64,000 nt of DNA. Source: Clostridiales bacterium (lineage in GTDB: Bacteria; Bacillota; Clostridia; Lachnospirales; WQUN01). This document shows positions 8,871 to 17,267 of the stretch, piece after piece. How positions within the stretch are numbered: position 1 is the stretch's first letter; each line of letters opens with the position of its first letter. The notes under the pieces are model-generated. The model saw nothing but the letters and a program-made list of their open reading frames with translations, searched no databases and had not been told where the DNA came from. The translations under genes and the position numbers were made by a program. The DNA is taken from contig JAISWZ010000188.1 in the NCBI GenBank assembly GCA_031270945.1, positions 1-64,000 of the forward strand, given 5' to 3'.

Positions 8871-10547
8871 ATGGCTTACCTTTCAGACATTGAAATCGCG
8901 CAGCAGACCAAGATGGAAAAGATCAACAGCATCGCTCAAAACCTTGGCGTAAGCGAGGAGCATTTGGAGCAATACGGGCCTTACAAGGCAAAGATTAGCA
9001 ACAAGCTGTTGGATGAGATGCAAGGGAAGCCAGACGGAAAGCTGATCCTGGTTACAGCTATTACGCCTACTCCCGCAGGGGAGGGAAAGACAACTACTAC
9101 TGTAGGGCTGGCGGATGGATTAAGAAGGATCGGGAAGAAAAGCGTCGTGGCTTTGAGGGAGCCGAGCTTGGGGCCGGTCTTTGGCGTCAAGGGTGGCGCG
9201 GCTGGCGGCGGCTACGCCCAAGTGGTGCCAATGGAAGACATCAATCTCCACTTCACTGGAGACTTCCATGCCATAGGCGCGGCCAACAACCTTCTTGCCG
9301 CCATGCTGGACAACCATATTTTTCAAGGAAACGCCCTTGGCATAGACTCCCGCCGCATCACGTGGAAAAGGGCTGTAGACATGAATGACCGCCAGCTCCG
9401 CTTCATAGCCAACGGACTTGGTGGAAGAACCAATGGGGTTCCAAGAGAAGACGGGTTTGACATCACTGTGGCAAGCGAGATCATGGCGGTGCTTTGCCTG
9501 TCAAGCGGAATCACAGATCTGAAAGAAAGGCTTTCCCGCATCATAGTAGGATACACCAGGGAAGAGGCGCCAGTCAGGTGCTCTGACCTTAAAGCGGCAG
9601 GCGCAATGGCGGCTCTTTTGAAAGACGCCCTAAAGCCAAACCTGGTTCAAACCCTTGAAAAAACCCCTGCCATCGTACATGGCGGGCCTTTCGCAAACAT
9701 AGCCCATGGCTGCAACAGCGTAATAGCGACTAAGATGGCGCTGAAGCTTGGAGATTACGCAGTCACTGAGGCAGGTTTCGGCGCTGATCTAGGCGCTGAG
9801 AAGTTCTTTGACATCAAGTGCCGCATGGCTGGGCTTGTTCCAGACGCGGTGGTCATAGTTGCAAGCGTCAGGGCGCTGAAGCACCACGGAGGGGTTCCAA
9901 AGGCGGAGCTTTCAACAGAGAATGTTGAAGCGGTGGAAAAAGGGCTGCCAAACCTGCTCCAGCATGTTGAAAATGTAACAAAGGTCTTCGGGCTTCCAGC
10001 GGCGGTGGCAATCAACGCGTTTCCTACAGACACGCCAGCTGAGCTTAAGCTGGTTGAAGACAAGTGCAGGGAGCTTGGAGTCAACGTTGCCCTTTCCGAA
10101 GTCTGGGCAAAAGGCGGAGAAGGCGGAATAGCCTTGGCAGAAGAGGTTGTCCGCTTATGTGAAGCGCCAAAGAGCTTCTCCTTCGCTTACGAAGATGATC
10201 TGAGCATAGAGGCGAAGCTGGATGCCATATGCAGGAAGGTCTACCACGCTGACGGAGTTGAGCTGGCCCCTGGAGCGAAAAAACAGGCAAAGCAGCTGGA
10301 GGCTCTGGGCTTTGGAAAGCTTCCCATATGCATGGCCAAAACCCAATACAGCTTTTCAGACAACGCTGACCTTCTTGGCGCTCCAAAAGGCTTCAAAGTC
10401 CAAGTCAGAAACCTTAAAGCCAGCGCGGGCGCGGGCTTCATAGTCGCCTTGACAGGTGACATAATGACCATGCCAGGCTTGCCAAAGAGCCCAAGCGCGG
10501 AGCGCATAGACGTAGATGAGAACGGGAAGATAACCGGGCTGTTTTAA
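8871..10547 (+). CDS. fhs: formate--tetrahydrofolate ligase
   Basis: [48 protein letters not shown] then ATG at 8871. Confidence 0.97.
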   Translation: MAYLSDIEIAQQTKMEKINSIAQNLGVSEEHLEQYGPYKAKISNKLLDEMQGKPDGKLILVTAITPTPAGEGKTTTTVGLADGLRRIGKKSVVALREPSLGPVFGVKGGAAGGGYAQVVPMEDINLHFTGDFHAIGAANNLLAAMLDNHIFQGNALGIDSRRITWKRAVDMNDRQLRFIANGLGGRTNGVPREDGFDITVASEIMAVLCLSSGITDLKERLSRIIVGYTREEAPVRCSDLKAAGAMAALLKDALKPNLVQTLEKTPAIVHGGPFANIAHGCNSVIATKMALKLGDYAVTEAGFGADLGAEKFFDIKCRMAGLVPDAVVIVASVRALKHHGGVPKAELSTENVEAVEKGLPNLLQHVENVTKVFGLPAAVAINAFPTDTPAELKLVEDKCRELGVNVALSEVWAKGGEGGIALAEEVVRLCEAPKSFSFAYEDDLSIEAKLDAICRKVYHADGVELAPGAKKQAKQLEALGFGKLPICMAKTQYSFSDNADLLGAPKGFKVQVRNLKASAGAGFIVALTGDIMTMPGLPKSPSAERIDVDENGKITGLF

Positions 10548-10560
10548 GATCAAACAATGC

Positions 10561-10593
10561 CACACAAGAGCTGGTTTAGCCAGCTCTTGTGTG
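10561..10593 (+). other. intercistronic perfect hairpin between fhs and the FocA-type gene
   Basis: CACACAAGAGCTGG-TTTAG-CCAGCTCTTGTGTG, no U-tract, just before the RBS of the next gene. Confidence 0.7.
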
Positions 10594-10605
10594 CGGAGGT
10601 CTAAT

Positions 10606-11433
10606 ATGAATATGCTCACCCCACGCGAAATAACCGAGGCATATGCCCGGATCGGAAAGGCGAAGTCTGTTCAGTCAACCGGGAAGCTTGCAATCATGGG
10701 AATCCTGGCCGGATTGTTTATAGCGTTTGGCGCGGCTGCCTCAAGCACCGCTTCTCACTCGATTGATAACGTCTCCTTAGCCAGGCTAATCAGCGGCCTG
10801 GTGTTCCCATTTGGGCTTGGCATGGTCATGCTCACAGGCGCTGAATTGTTCACTGGGAACACAATGATTGCCATCTCGGTCTTAAGCAAGGAAACAACCG
10901 CCAAACTGATGCTTCGCAATTGGCTCATAGTATACCTCGCAAACTTCGTTGGCGCGTTGGCGCTGGCTATGGGCTGCGCCTGGTTTGGCCAGCTGGATTA
11001 CTCAAGCGGAGGCTTGGCGCTATTTGCGATTAAAACCGCAGCGTCCAAAACATCCATTCCATTTCAAAACGCGCTAGTCGCTGGCATCTTCTGCAACATA
11101 CTTGTTTGCGCTGGAGTCCTTTGCAGCCTTTCGGCAAAGGACACAATAGGACGAATAGCCGGCGCGTACATCCCCGTAGCCTTCTTTGTAATCTGCGGGT
11201 TTGAGCATTCCGTTGCCAACATGTACTATGTTCCAGCAGGCATCTTCGCGCTTCAGGTGCCCAAGTACGCCCAGCTGGTGGCTAGCGCCGGCATATCAAC
11301 GCAAAGCCTGACCTGGGCCAACTTTTTCTTTAGAAACCTGATTCCAGTCACTTTGGGAAATATAATTGGGGGCGCTGGCATAGGCGCGGCCATGTGGGCT
11401 TGCCATATGAGGAATCAGCCTAAAGCGGGATAG
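10606..11433 (+). CDS. formate/nitrite transporter family channel (FocA/NirC)
   Basis: GAELFTGNTMI, GFEHSVANMYYVPAGIF, NLIPVTLGNIIGG. Confidence 0.92.
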   Translation: MNMLTPREITEAYARIGKAKSVQSTGKLAIMGILAGLFIAFGAAASSTASHSIDNVSLARLISGLVFPFGLGMVMLTGAELFTGNTMIAISVLSKETTAKLMLRNWLIVYLANFVGALALAMGCAWFGQLDYSSGGLALFAIKTAASKTSIPFQNALVAGIFCNILVCAGVLCSLSAKDTIGRIAGAYIPVAFFVICGFEHSVANMYYVPAGIFALQVPKYAQLVASAGISTQSLTWANFFFRNLIPVTLGNIIGGAGIGAAMWACHMRNQPKAG

Positions 11434-11514
11434 ATTTGCTTGATAAAGGCGTTTGTGTGTGTAAATCCGGATCCGGATGGTCTACAGTGACTTTTCTGGC
11501 AGAGCATAAAGCGC

Positions 11515-11548
11515 AAGACAAAGGGAGCCTCGCGGCTCCCTTTGTCTT
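11515..11548 (+). terminator. intrinsic terminator
   Basis: AAGACAAAGGGAGCC-TCGC-GGCTCCCTTTGTCTT. Confidence 0.8.
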
Positions 11549-11675
11549 GTCTTTAATAAAACAAAAGGCCGGGAATCCCGGCCTTTTCATCTTTTTAGCT
11601 CACACTCGTGGTAGGGTCCACAGGGGTTTTGCGAAAATATCCGTCCAATTTAAGGGGAGGCACTCTTTGTATACT

Positions 11676-11762
11676 GCCTTGCTGCTCTACTGCCTTAGCC
11701 TCTCTACTGCTTTGCCTCTCTACTGCCTTAGCCTCTCTACTGCCCTGCTTCTCCACTGCCTA
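11676..11762. repeat. short tandem repeats (TGCC.T.GCCTCTCTAC units)
   Basis: CTCTACTGCCTTAGCCTCTCTACTGCTTTGCCTCTCTACTGCCTTAGCCTCTCTACTGCC. Confidence 0.8.
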
Positions 11763-11766
11763 ACGT

Positions 11767-11898
11767 TCACTCAAAGTCGTCGCTGTCCGCGCCTTCCTCT
11801 TTATCCTTTCTGTCAGCAAGGACGCTCAGCGCGGCAAGCGCGAGTGTTGTTAAAAAAAGCGTAACGCCTACTTGTCTCGCTTTTTTGACTATATCCAT
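11767..11898 (-). CDS. 43-aa single-TM small protein (below the ORF-track size limit)
   Basis: MDIVKKARQVGVTLFLTTLALAALSVLADRKDKEEGADSDDFE*; GAGAGG RBS upstream of the ATG. Confidence 0.6.
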   Translation of the reverse strand: MDIVKKARQVGVTLFLTTLALAALSVLADRKDKEEGADSDDFE

Positions 11899-12086
11899 AA
11901 TGCACCTCTCAATTTCGCGTTTTTTGCATAACCACAACCCAAGCGAAAAGCGCAGTTCTTTTCACTCATTAGCATACCCTCGACCGTATCAATAGCGTAT
12001 CACTAACTGAGATGTCCGGCAACCACTGATAGTGATAAGAGCATTCTGCAAAATCAATCGAGGTTTTTTCTAATTTCTTTAAATTG

Positions 12087-12647
12087 TCAATGCCATTGCC
12101 TTTCCGTCGCTATGCGATCCAAAGGGACATCCCATGGATCCGCTTCAAGCTCTTCGACCCTCTGCGCTTCAAAGGCGACCCCTATCTTTGCCGCGTTTAG
12201 GCACTGGGGGAGATACCTGTCATAATAGCCCGCGCCCATTCCAATCCTTGCGCGAGTCAAGGCGTGAAAAGCGGTGCATGGGACGATGACCAGGCCTATG
12301 TCGCTTGCTTTTATCAAGTCGCACTTGCCTTCAACAGGAGATATGATCCCGTACTTTCCTACCTTCAAGCCATCTTTCCCATGGGGTGCCGCCGCCACAA
12401 GCATATAGCCCTCTTTGCATATGGGAAACGCGACCTTCTTCCCGGAATCAATGGCCCATTGGTTAAAGGCCTCCATATCAACCTCGCCGTTAAAGGCGTT
12501 ATACGAAAGAATGACGTCTGCCGCTATCCATTCGGAAGCGATAACCCTTTCGCAGATGGCGAGGCTGAGCTTTTTTCGCTCTAAGGCAGGAATGGCGTTT
12601 CTTGCGGCTATTCCTTGGGATTTCAAGTCGGACTTGGTTTTGGGCAT
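12087..12647 (-). CDS. 5-formyltetrahydrofolate cyclo-ligase
   Basis: Family signature ARIGMGAGYYDRYL; RBS GGAGGTG. Confidence 0.93.
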   Translation of the reverse strand: MPKTKSDLKSQGIAARNAIPALERKKLSLAICERVIASEWIAADVILSYNAFNGEVDMEAFNQWAIDSGKKVAFPICKEGYMLVAAAPHGKDGLKVGKYGIISPVEGKCDLIKASDIGLVIVPCTAFHALTRARIGMGAGYYDRYLPQCLNAAKIGVAFEAQRVEELEADPWDVPLDRIATERQWH

Positions 12648-13020
12648 TGGACACCTCCTGGGTTTGGTTTGGTTTTGCTATTTTTATTTGCTTGACTAAA
12701 GCTTACCACAGATTGAGGGTGGCGTCCCGTGTTTATTCTAAACATTCAAGCCTAATCATCGGTTAATGCTGCTATCTCCAAACATTGGCTAGAAGAAGCA
12801 AGCAGCTTCAGGCTTTCCGCCCCTAAAACAAATGCCTGAAACTCAACAGAAATCCAAGTCTGCCTGTTATGGCAATATGAAAATGCTACTCAATATCAGT
12901 TGATTTTGCCACTCCCAAGAGAGATAATAGAAGTGATTTTTAACCTGCGGCATGCCCAAAACGCAAGTTCTTCCCCAGCTGGACATGCCCTGAATATGCA
13001 TTCGCGAAGGAGTGCAACCC

Positions 13021-14598
13021 ATGAATGTCATTCCCAACCCTCGCTCAGCATCGCTAGGCGCGGAAGGGGCGTATGCCCTGCCAGAAGGCAAGATTGCTAT
13101 AGATTTGGGCCCGTTCAGCCAGAAGTCGGTTCAGGCGTTTCTAGATCGCACAGGCCTTGAGGCCAGCGTCGGCGCGGACATTTCGCTTTCGAGATCCGAA
13201 GAGTTCGCCCCCGAGGAATATGAGCTGACCGTCTCAGCTGAAGGCGTATCTGTCAAAGCTTCTACGGATAACGGGGTTGTGCTTGCCCTGACAACGCTGT
13301 TTCAGCTAAGCAAGGACGGGCAGATCCCATTCTCGCAAGTGCGCGACTTGCCCCGCTACGGTCACAGGGGCCTTTCCTTTGACTGCGCCAGGCACTTCTT
13401 TGACGCAAATGAGGTGAAGCGCGTTATCGAGCAGATGTCTCTTGTGAAGATGAATACCCTGCACTGGCACCTCACGGATGACCAGGCATGGAGGATCGAG
13501 TCCAAGAAGCACCCGGAGCTTCACCTTCAGCACAACTTTGAGTACTTCACCCAGGAGGACATCAAAAGCGTTGTAGCCTTTGCTGACTCACGCGGGGTAG
13601 AGGTAATACCCGAGATAGACATGCCAGGGCACATGAGCGCGTTGCTTTCAGCTCACCCAGACCTGAGCTGCTCAGGCAAGAAAGTTGAGCCAGCCACTTG
13701 CGGAGGGATCTACCCTGTCATCCTTTGCGCCGGAAACGAGGACGTCTACGCTTTGATAGCCGAGATCCTGGACGAGATCTGCCCGCTTTTCCCAAGCGGC
13801 AAGTTCCACGTGGGTGGAGACGAAGCTCCAAAGCGGGAATGGGAGAAGTGCCCCCGCTGCCAGCAGAAGATCAAGGAAGAGGGCCTTCCGGACGAAAAGG
13901 CTCTGCAAGGCTACTTCACAAACCGCATAATAGAAGTTTTGAAAGCCAAAGGCAAAACCCCGGTATGCTGGAACGAGTCACTTGAAGCGGCCGCCCTGGA
14001 CAAGAGCTCCATAATCCAGTACTGGATGCCAACAGGAGCTGAGGCTACGAAGAACTGGGCCAGCTCTGGCGGCAAATTTATCTACTCTGACATGTTCACC
14101 TACTACTTCGATTACCCGAACAGCATGTCCAAGCTCCAAAGGGTCTATGAAGAAAAGCTTTCCCTGGGTGACGAGGATTGCTCAGACAATCCTGGGCTGC
14201 TTGGCATCGAGTGCTGCTTGTGGACTGAGCACATCAGGGAAAACAAAGGCTTGGAAGAAAAGCTTTTCCCAAGGCTCTACGCCGCCGCCGAGAAGATGTG
14301 GGGCACCAATTCCGATTACCAGGAGTTCTTGGAAAGGCTCCGCCTGTTCATATCCCGCTTCCATCCAGCAGACATGGGCCTGATTCCAGAAGAGAGCTGG
14401 AACCTGACCGGAGAGGCCAGGCTCAATGAATCATTGGGCTTCTTGGCTATGATGAGCCAGTCCATGTCCCCAGAAGCCAAAGCGGAAGTCTCTACAAGCA
14501 TAGACCCCCAGACGCTCCAGCGGGCGTTTATGGAACACTTCTTCGAGCCCGCCGACATGCCGTTTTTGATGAGGGTGATGCAGGGGCTGTTGGGATAG
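13021..14598 (+). CDS. beta-N-acetylhexosaminidase, GH20
   Basis: LSFDCARHFF, NTLHWHLTDDQAWRIESKK, PEIDMPGHMSALL, FHVGGDEAPK. Confidence 0.95.
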   Translation: MNVIPNPRSASLGAEGAYALPEGKIAIDLGPFSQKSVQAFLDRTGLEASVGADISLSRSEEFAPEEYELTVSAEGVSVKASTDNGVVLALTTLFQLSKDGQIPFSQVRDLPRYGHRGLSFDCARHFFDANEVKRVIEQMSLVKMNTLHWHLTDDQAWRIESKKHPELHLQHNFEYFTQEDIKSVVAFADSRGVEVIPEIDMPGHMSALLSAHPDLSCSGKKVEPATCGGIYPVILCAGNEDVYALIAEILDEICPLFPSGKFHVGGDEAPKREWEKCPRCQQKIKEEGLPDEKALQGYFTNRIIEVLKAKGKTPVCWNESLEAAALDKSSIIQYWMPTGAEATKNWASSGGKFIYSDMFTYYFDYPNSMSKLQRVYEEKLSLGDEDCSDNPGLLGIECCLWTEHIRENKGLEEKLFPRLYAAAEKMWGTNSDYQEFLERLRLFISRFHPADMGLIPEESWNLTGEARLNESLGFLAMMSQSMSPEAKAEVSTSIDPQTLQRAFMEHFFEPADMPFLMRVMQGLLG

Positions 14599-14628
14599 GC
14601 AGATAGAAAAGTGCCCGTTACTTTTCAT

Positions 14629-14670
14629 GCGGGCTGGCGGCGTTGCCGCCAGCCCGCGTTGTCGTTTTTT
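14629..14670 (+). terminator. intrinsic terminator after GH20
   Basis: GCGGGCTGGCGGC-GTT-GCCGCCAGCCCGC then GTTGTCGTTTTTT. Confidence 0.85.
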
Positions 14671-14710
14671 ATTCAAGCGTTGCGCAATCCAGCTCGTTTT
14701 AGCGTCCCCG

Positions 14711-14885
14711 CACCCGCTAGCCCAAGGTTAAACGCTTAACCTCCTGCGGCGCACGTTTCTTGACATACCTTTTCGTCCCGCAAGTCCTAGGTTAAACGTT
14801 TAACTCTCTAAGGTTGGCGGTTTTCCGCATTTTCTTGCTCCTATCGACCCGCATGCCCGAAGTTAAACGTTTAACCCCTGCGGCT
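14711..14885. repeat. three diverged approx. 65-70 bp repeats, each with a GTTAAACGYTTAAC palindrome
   Basis: GTTAAACGCTTAAC at 14727; GTTAAACGTTTAAC at 14791 and 14862; shared CCCGCA...CTGCGGC flanks. Confidence 0.75.
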
Positions 14886-15066
14886 TTCGGTTTTCCCCCA
14901 GCCATGTCCCCAAAATCCCAACTTTTTTTATTTGCCGCACCTCAGCCCACCCCTATTCTTTACATTCCAATAGCGATGTGCTATAATCAAGATGCAACCC
15001 AAATATGGTTTGGACATTTTTCAGGACGTCAGGCATATCCCAGATATGCCAAAGAGGTGATCAGTC

Positions 15067-15193
15067 TTGGACATCATATCAAAGTACCATGGCTTATGGA
15101 GCGTAGACTCGCTGATCGCCACGGGCGGCTCCGGGCCGGTCTATAAGGTCTTCAACGAAACCTTGATACAGCGCACAGAAACGAGGCATCCTC
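15067..15193 (+). pseudogene. duplicated N-terminal fragment of a kinase-like gene
   Basis: MDIISKYHGLWSVDSLIATGGSGPVYKVFNETL, homologous to the start of the next ORF, then runs out of homology. Confidence 0.6.
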
Positions 15194-16096
15194 ATGCATC
15201 TAATAGAAAAGTACGATGGCGGCTCGTGGAAGATAGACTCGATGCTAGGCGCCGGATTTTCCGGCAAAGTCTATAAAATCTCTAAAATAGGCTCAAACCC
15301 TCCAATCCAGGAAGCGCTAAAGGTCTTCTCCCTGCCGGAGATCAGACAAATTATCAAGAATAGCCACCCGGAATTTGACTCAGCCCAGTTGGATCGCTGC
15401 GCAGATTTGCAGCTGGACTCTGCCCGCGAGAAAATCTTGGCTTTCCAAGAAGCTGACTCCCCGTATATCCTCAGCTATCACCATTTTGAGGTGGTCGAAA
15501 CCGACGAGGATCCAGGCCCGCATTTTTTCCTGCGCATGGAATTGCTTCAAAGCCTGGAGCTGGCTTATGCTCTTAATCATTCCTCCGAGAAAGACGTCTG
15601 CAGGCTAGGCGTTGACATCTGCTCAGCGCTTGAGCTTTATGCCAAAAACGGATTGGTGCACGGAAACATAAAGCCCTCAGAGATTTTTCTGGCACAGAAT
15701 GGGGGCTACAAGCTTGGAGGGTTTGAGCATTCCCATCCAGCAGACGCCAAGCCTGCAAACGCAGGGATCGTGGGCGCTCGTTATTATACGGCCCCTGAAG
15801 TTGAAAAAGGGCTTAATTCTGGGAATTCAGACTTGTATTCCTTGGGGATGGTCATGCACCAGCTGCTAAACAATGGCCGGATGCCTTTCGTTTCCCAAGG
15901 CAAATCGGCAAAACCTGGTGAAACAATCGAAGCTCGATTCAAGCGCTTAAAAGGAGACGCTCTTCCTCCTCCAGTCAACGCTTCCCCAGCACTTGCAGCC
16001 ATCGTTCTCAAGGCTTGCGCATTCGATGGCGAAAAGAGGTACCAGAGCACCACTGAAATGAAGAACGCGTTGCTAGGAATCAACAGCTTCCGATAG
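15194..16096 (+). CDS. Ser/Thr protein kinase-fold protein, predicted pseudokinase
   Basis: LGAGFSGKVYK glycine loop, EALKVFS, VHGNIKPSEIF (HRD to HGN), YKLGGFEHS (DFG to GFE), GARYYTAPEV. Confidence 0.8.
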   Translation: MHLIEKYDGGSWKIDSMLGAGFSGKVYKISKIGSNPPIQEALKVFSLPEIRQIIKNSHPEFDSAQLDRCADLQLDSAREKILAFQEADSPYILSYHHFEVVETDEDPGPHFFLRMELLQSLELAYALNHSSEKDVCRLGVDICSALELYAKNGLVHGNIKPSEIFLAQNGGYKLGGFEHSHPADAKPANAGIVGARYYTAPEVEKGLNSGNSDLYSLGMVMHQLLNNGRMPFVSQGKSAKPGETIEARFKRLKGDALPPPVNASPALAAIVLKACAFDGEKRYQSTTEMKNALLGINSFR

Positions 16097-16515
16097 CCAG
16101 CGACGTGGAACTTTATGAAATGGGTTCCCTATCCTTGGAGCGCTATAAATACGCCACTGCTCAAAAGAACCGCATTTTTCTCGCGTATCCGCCCTTACCA
16201 AAGCCTTCAGACCAACTTGGTTCGGAGGCTTTGTTCTATTTCTGCCTCAACTGTCATTTGTATCCTGCAAATTCCTCATTTTCCTCTTGTGATAGCTTGC
16301 ATCTTAGTATTCTTTAACCTGACTTTAACTTTCTTCAACCAAGTTTAAGGTATAATGTTATATGGGCGCTTTGACGAAGACCTAAGTGCGGTCCCAAATT
16401 TGCCTTCGCGTCGGCGCTCTTGGAGCATGCCTCAGCAAAGCTTTGGGATGCGCTCGGTCTGCGCTTTTCTAGAATTCAAGGCCCGCTTGCGGGCCTGGGC
16501 TATAAGGCGGTGTTT

Positions 16516-17112
16516 ATGGATAATAACGCGTACGGCATTGCTATACGGCAGTACCGCCCATCCGACGCCGAGAGCGTCCGCAGCATATGCATTGAAACGC
16601 TCCCAGAGATCATGGCGCAAAATCACATGGAAAAGCTCGCCCTTGTTGCCTTTTGCAACTACTACATCAAGCATGAGCCGTCTTGCTGCTTTGTGGCGGC
16701 CACCGAGGCGGGAGACGTTGTTGGCTACATCCTTTGCGCCGAAAACGCCAAGCTCTGGAGCGAAACGTACCTCAAGTCAATTTCTCCGCTGCCAGACTGC
16801 GACGCGAAAGAGTTTCTGGAGACAATAACCGAAACCCCGCTCTCGCTCTCAGAAGAATATCCAGCGCACCTTCACGTTGACATCTTGCCCGAATTCCAGA
16901 GAATGGGCATTGGAACCAGGCTTGTGGACGCATTGGTCCAGGAGCTTGGAAAAAGAGGCGTACCTGGCCTCATGCTTTGCGTCAACCCCAGCAACGAGAT
17001 GGGGATACGCTTCTACTTGAAGTACGGGTTTGAAATTTTAGATGAAAGGCCCTACGAGACAGTTATGGGCCTAACGCTCAAAATCCCGGGCACATGCTAC
17101 GCCCGCGAGTAA
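16516..17112 (+). CDS. GNAT family N-acetyltransferase
   Basis: IRQYRPSDAESVRSICIETLP; HVDILPEFQRMGIGTRLVDALVQEL; NEMGIRFYLKYGFEIL. Confidence 0.85.
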   Translation: MDNNAYGIAIRQYRPSDAESVRSICIETLPEIMAQNHMEKLALVAFCNYYIKHEPSCCFVAATEAGDVVGYILCAENAKLWSETYLKSISPLPDCDAKEFLETITETPLSLSEEYPAHLHVDILPEFQRMGIGTRLVDALVQELGKRGVPGLMLCVNPSNEMGIRFYLKYGFEILDERPYETVMGLTLKIPGTCYARE

Positions 17113-17267
17113 AAAGCTCAACCTATGCACTCAGAGCGGCCCCAGGCGCGAAGCACCTGGGGCATATCCCAAACGCCGGGATATGTCCCGCTTTCCATAT
17201 TTCAGAACCTCGGCAGAGCGAAAAGAGGGATTCTTTTCGCTCACATGAATCCTTAGGAGGGATACTG

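Noticed and set aside
11436-11864. 142-aa plus-strand ORF
   Set aside because: Runs through two terminator hairpins and a tandem repeat; the Leu/Ser/Thr repeats are a translation artefact.
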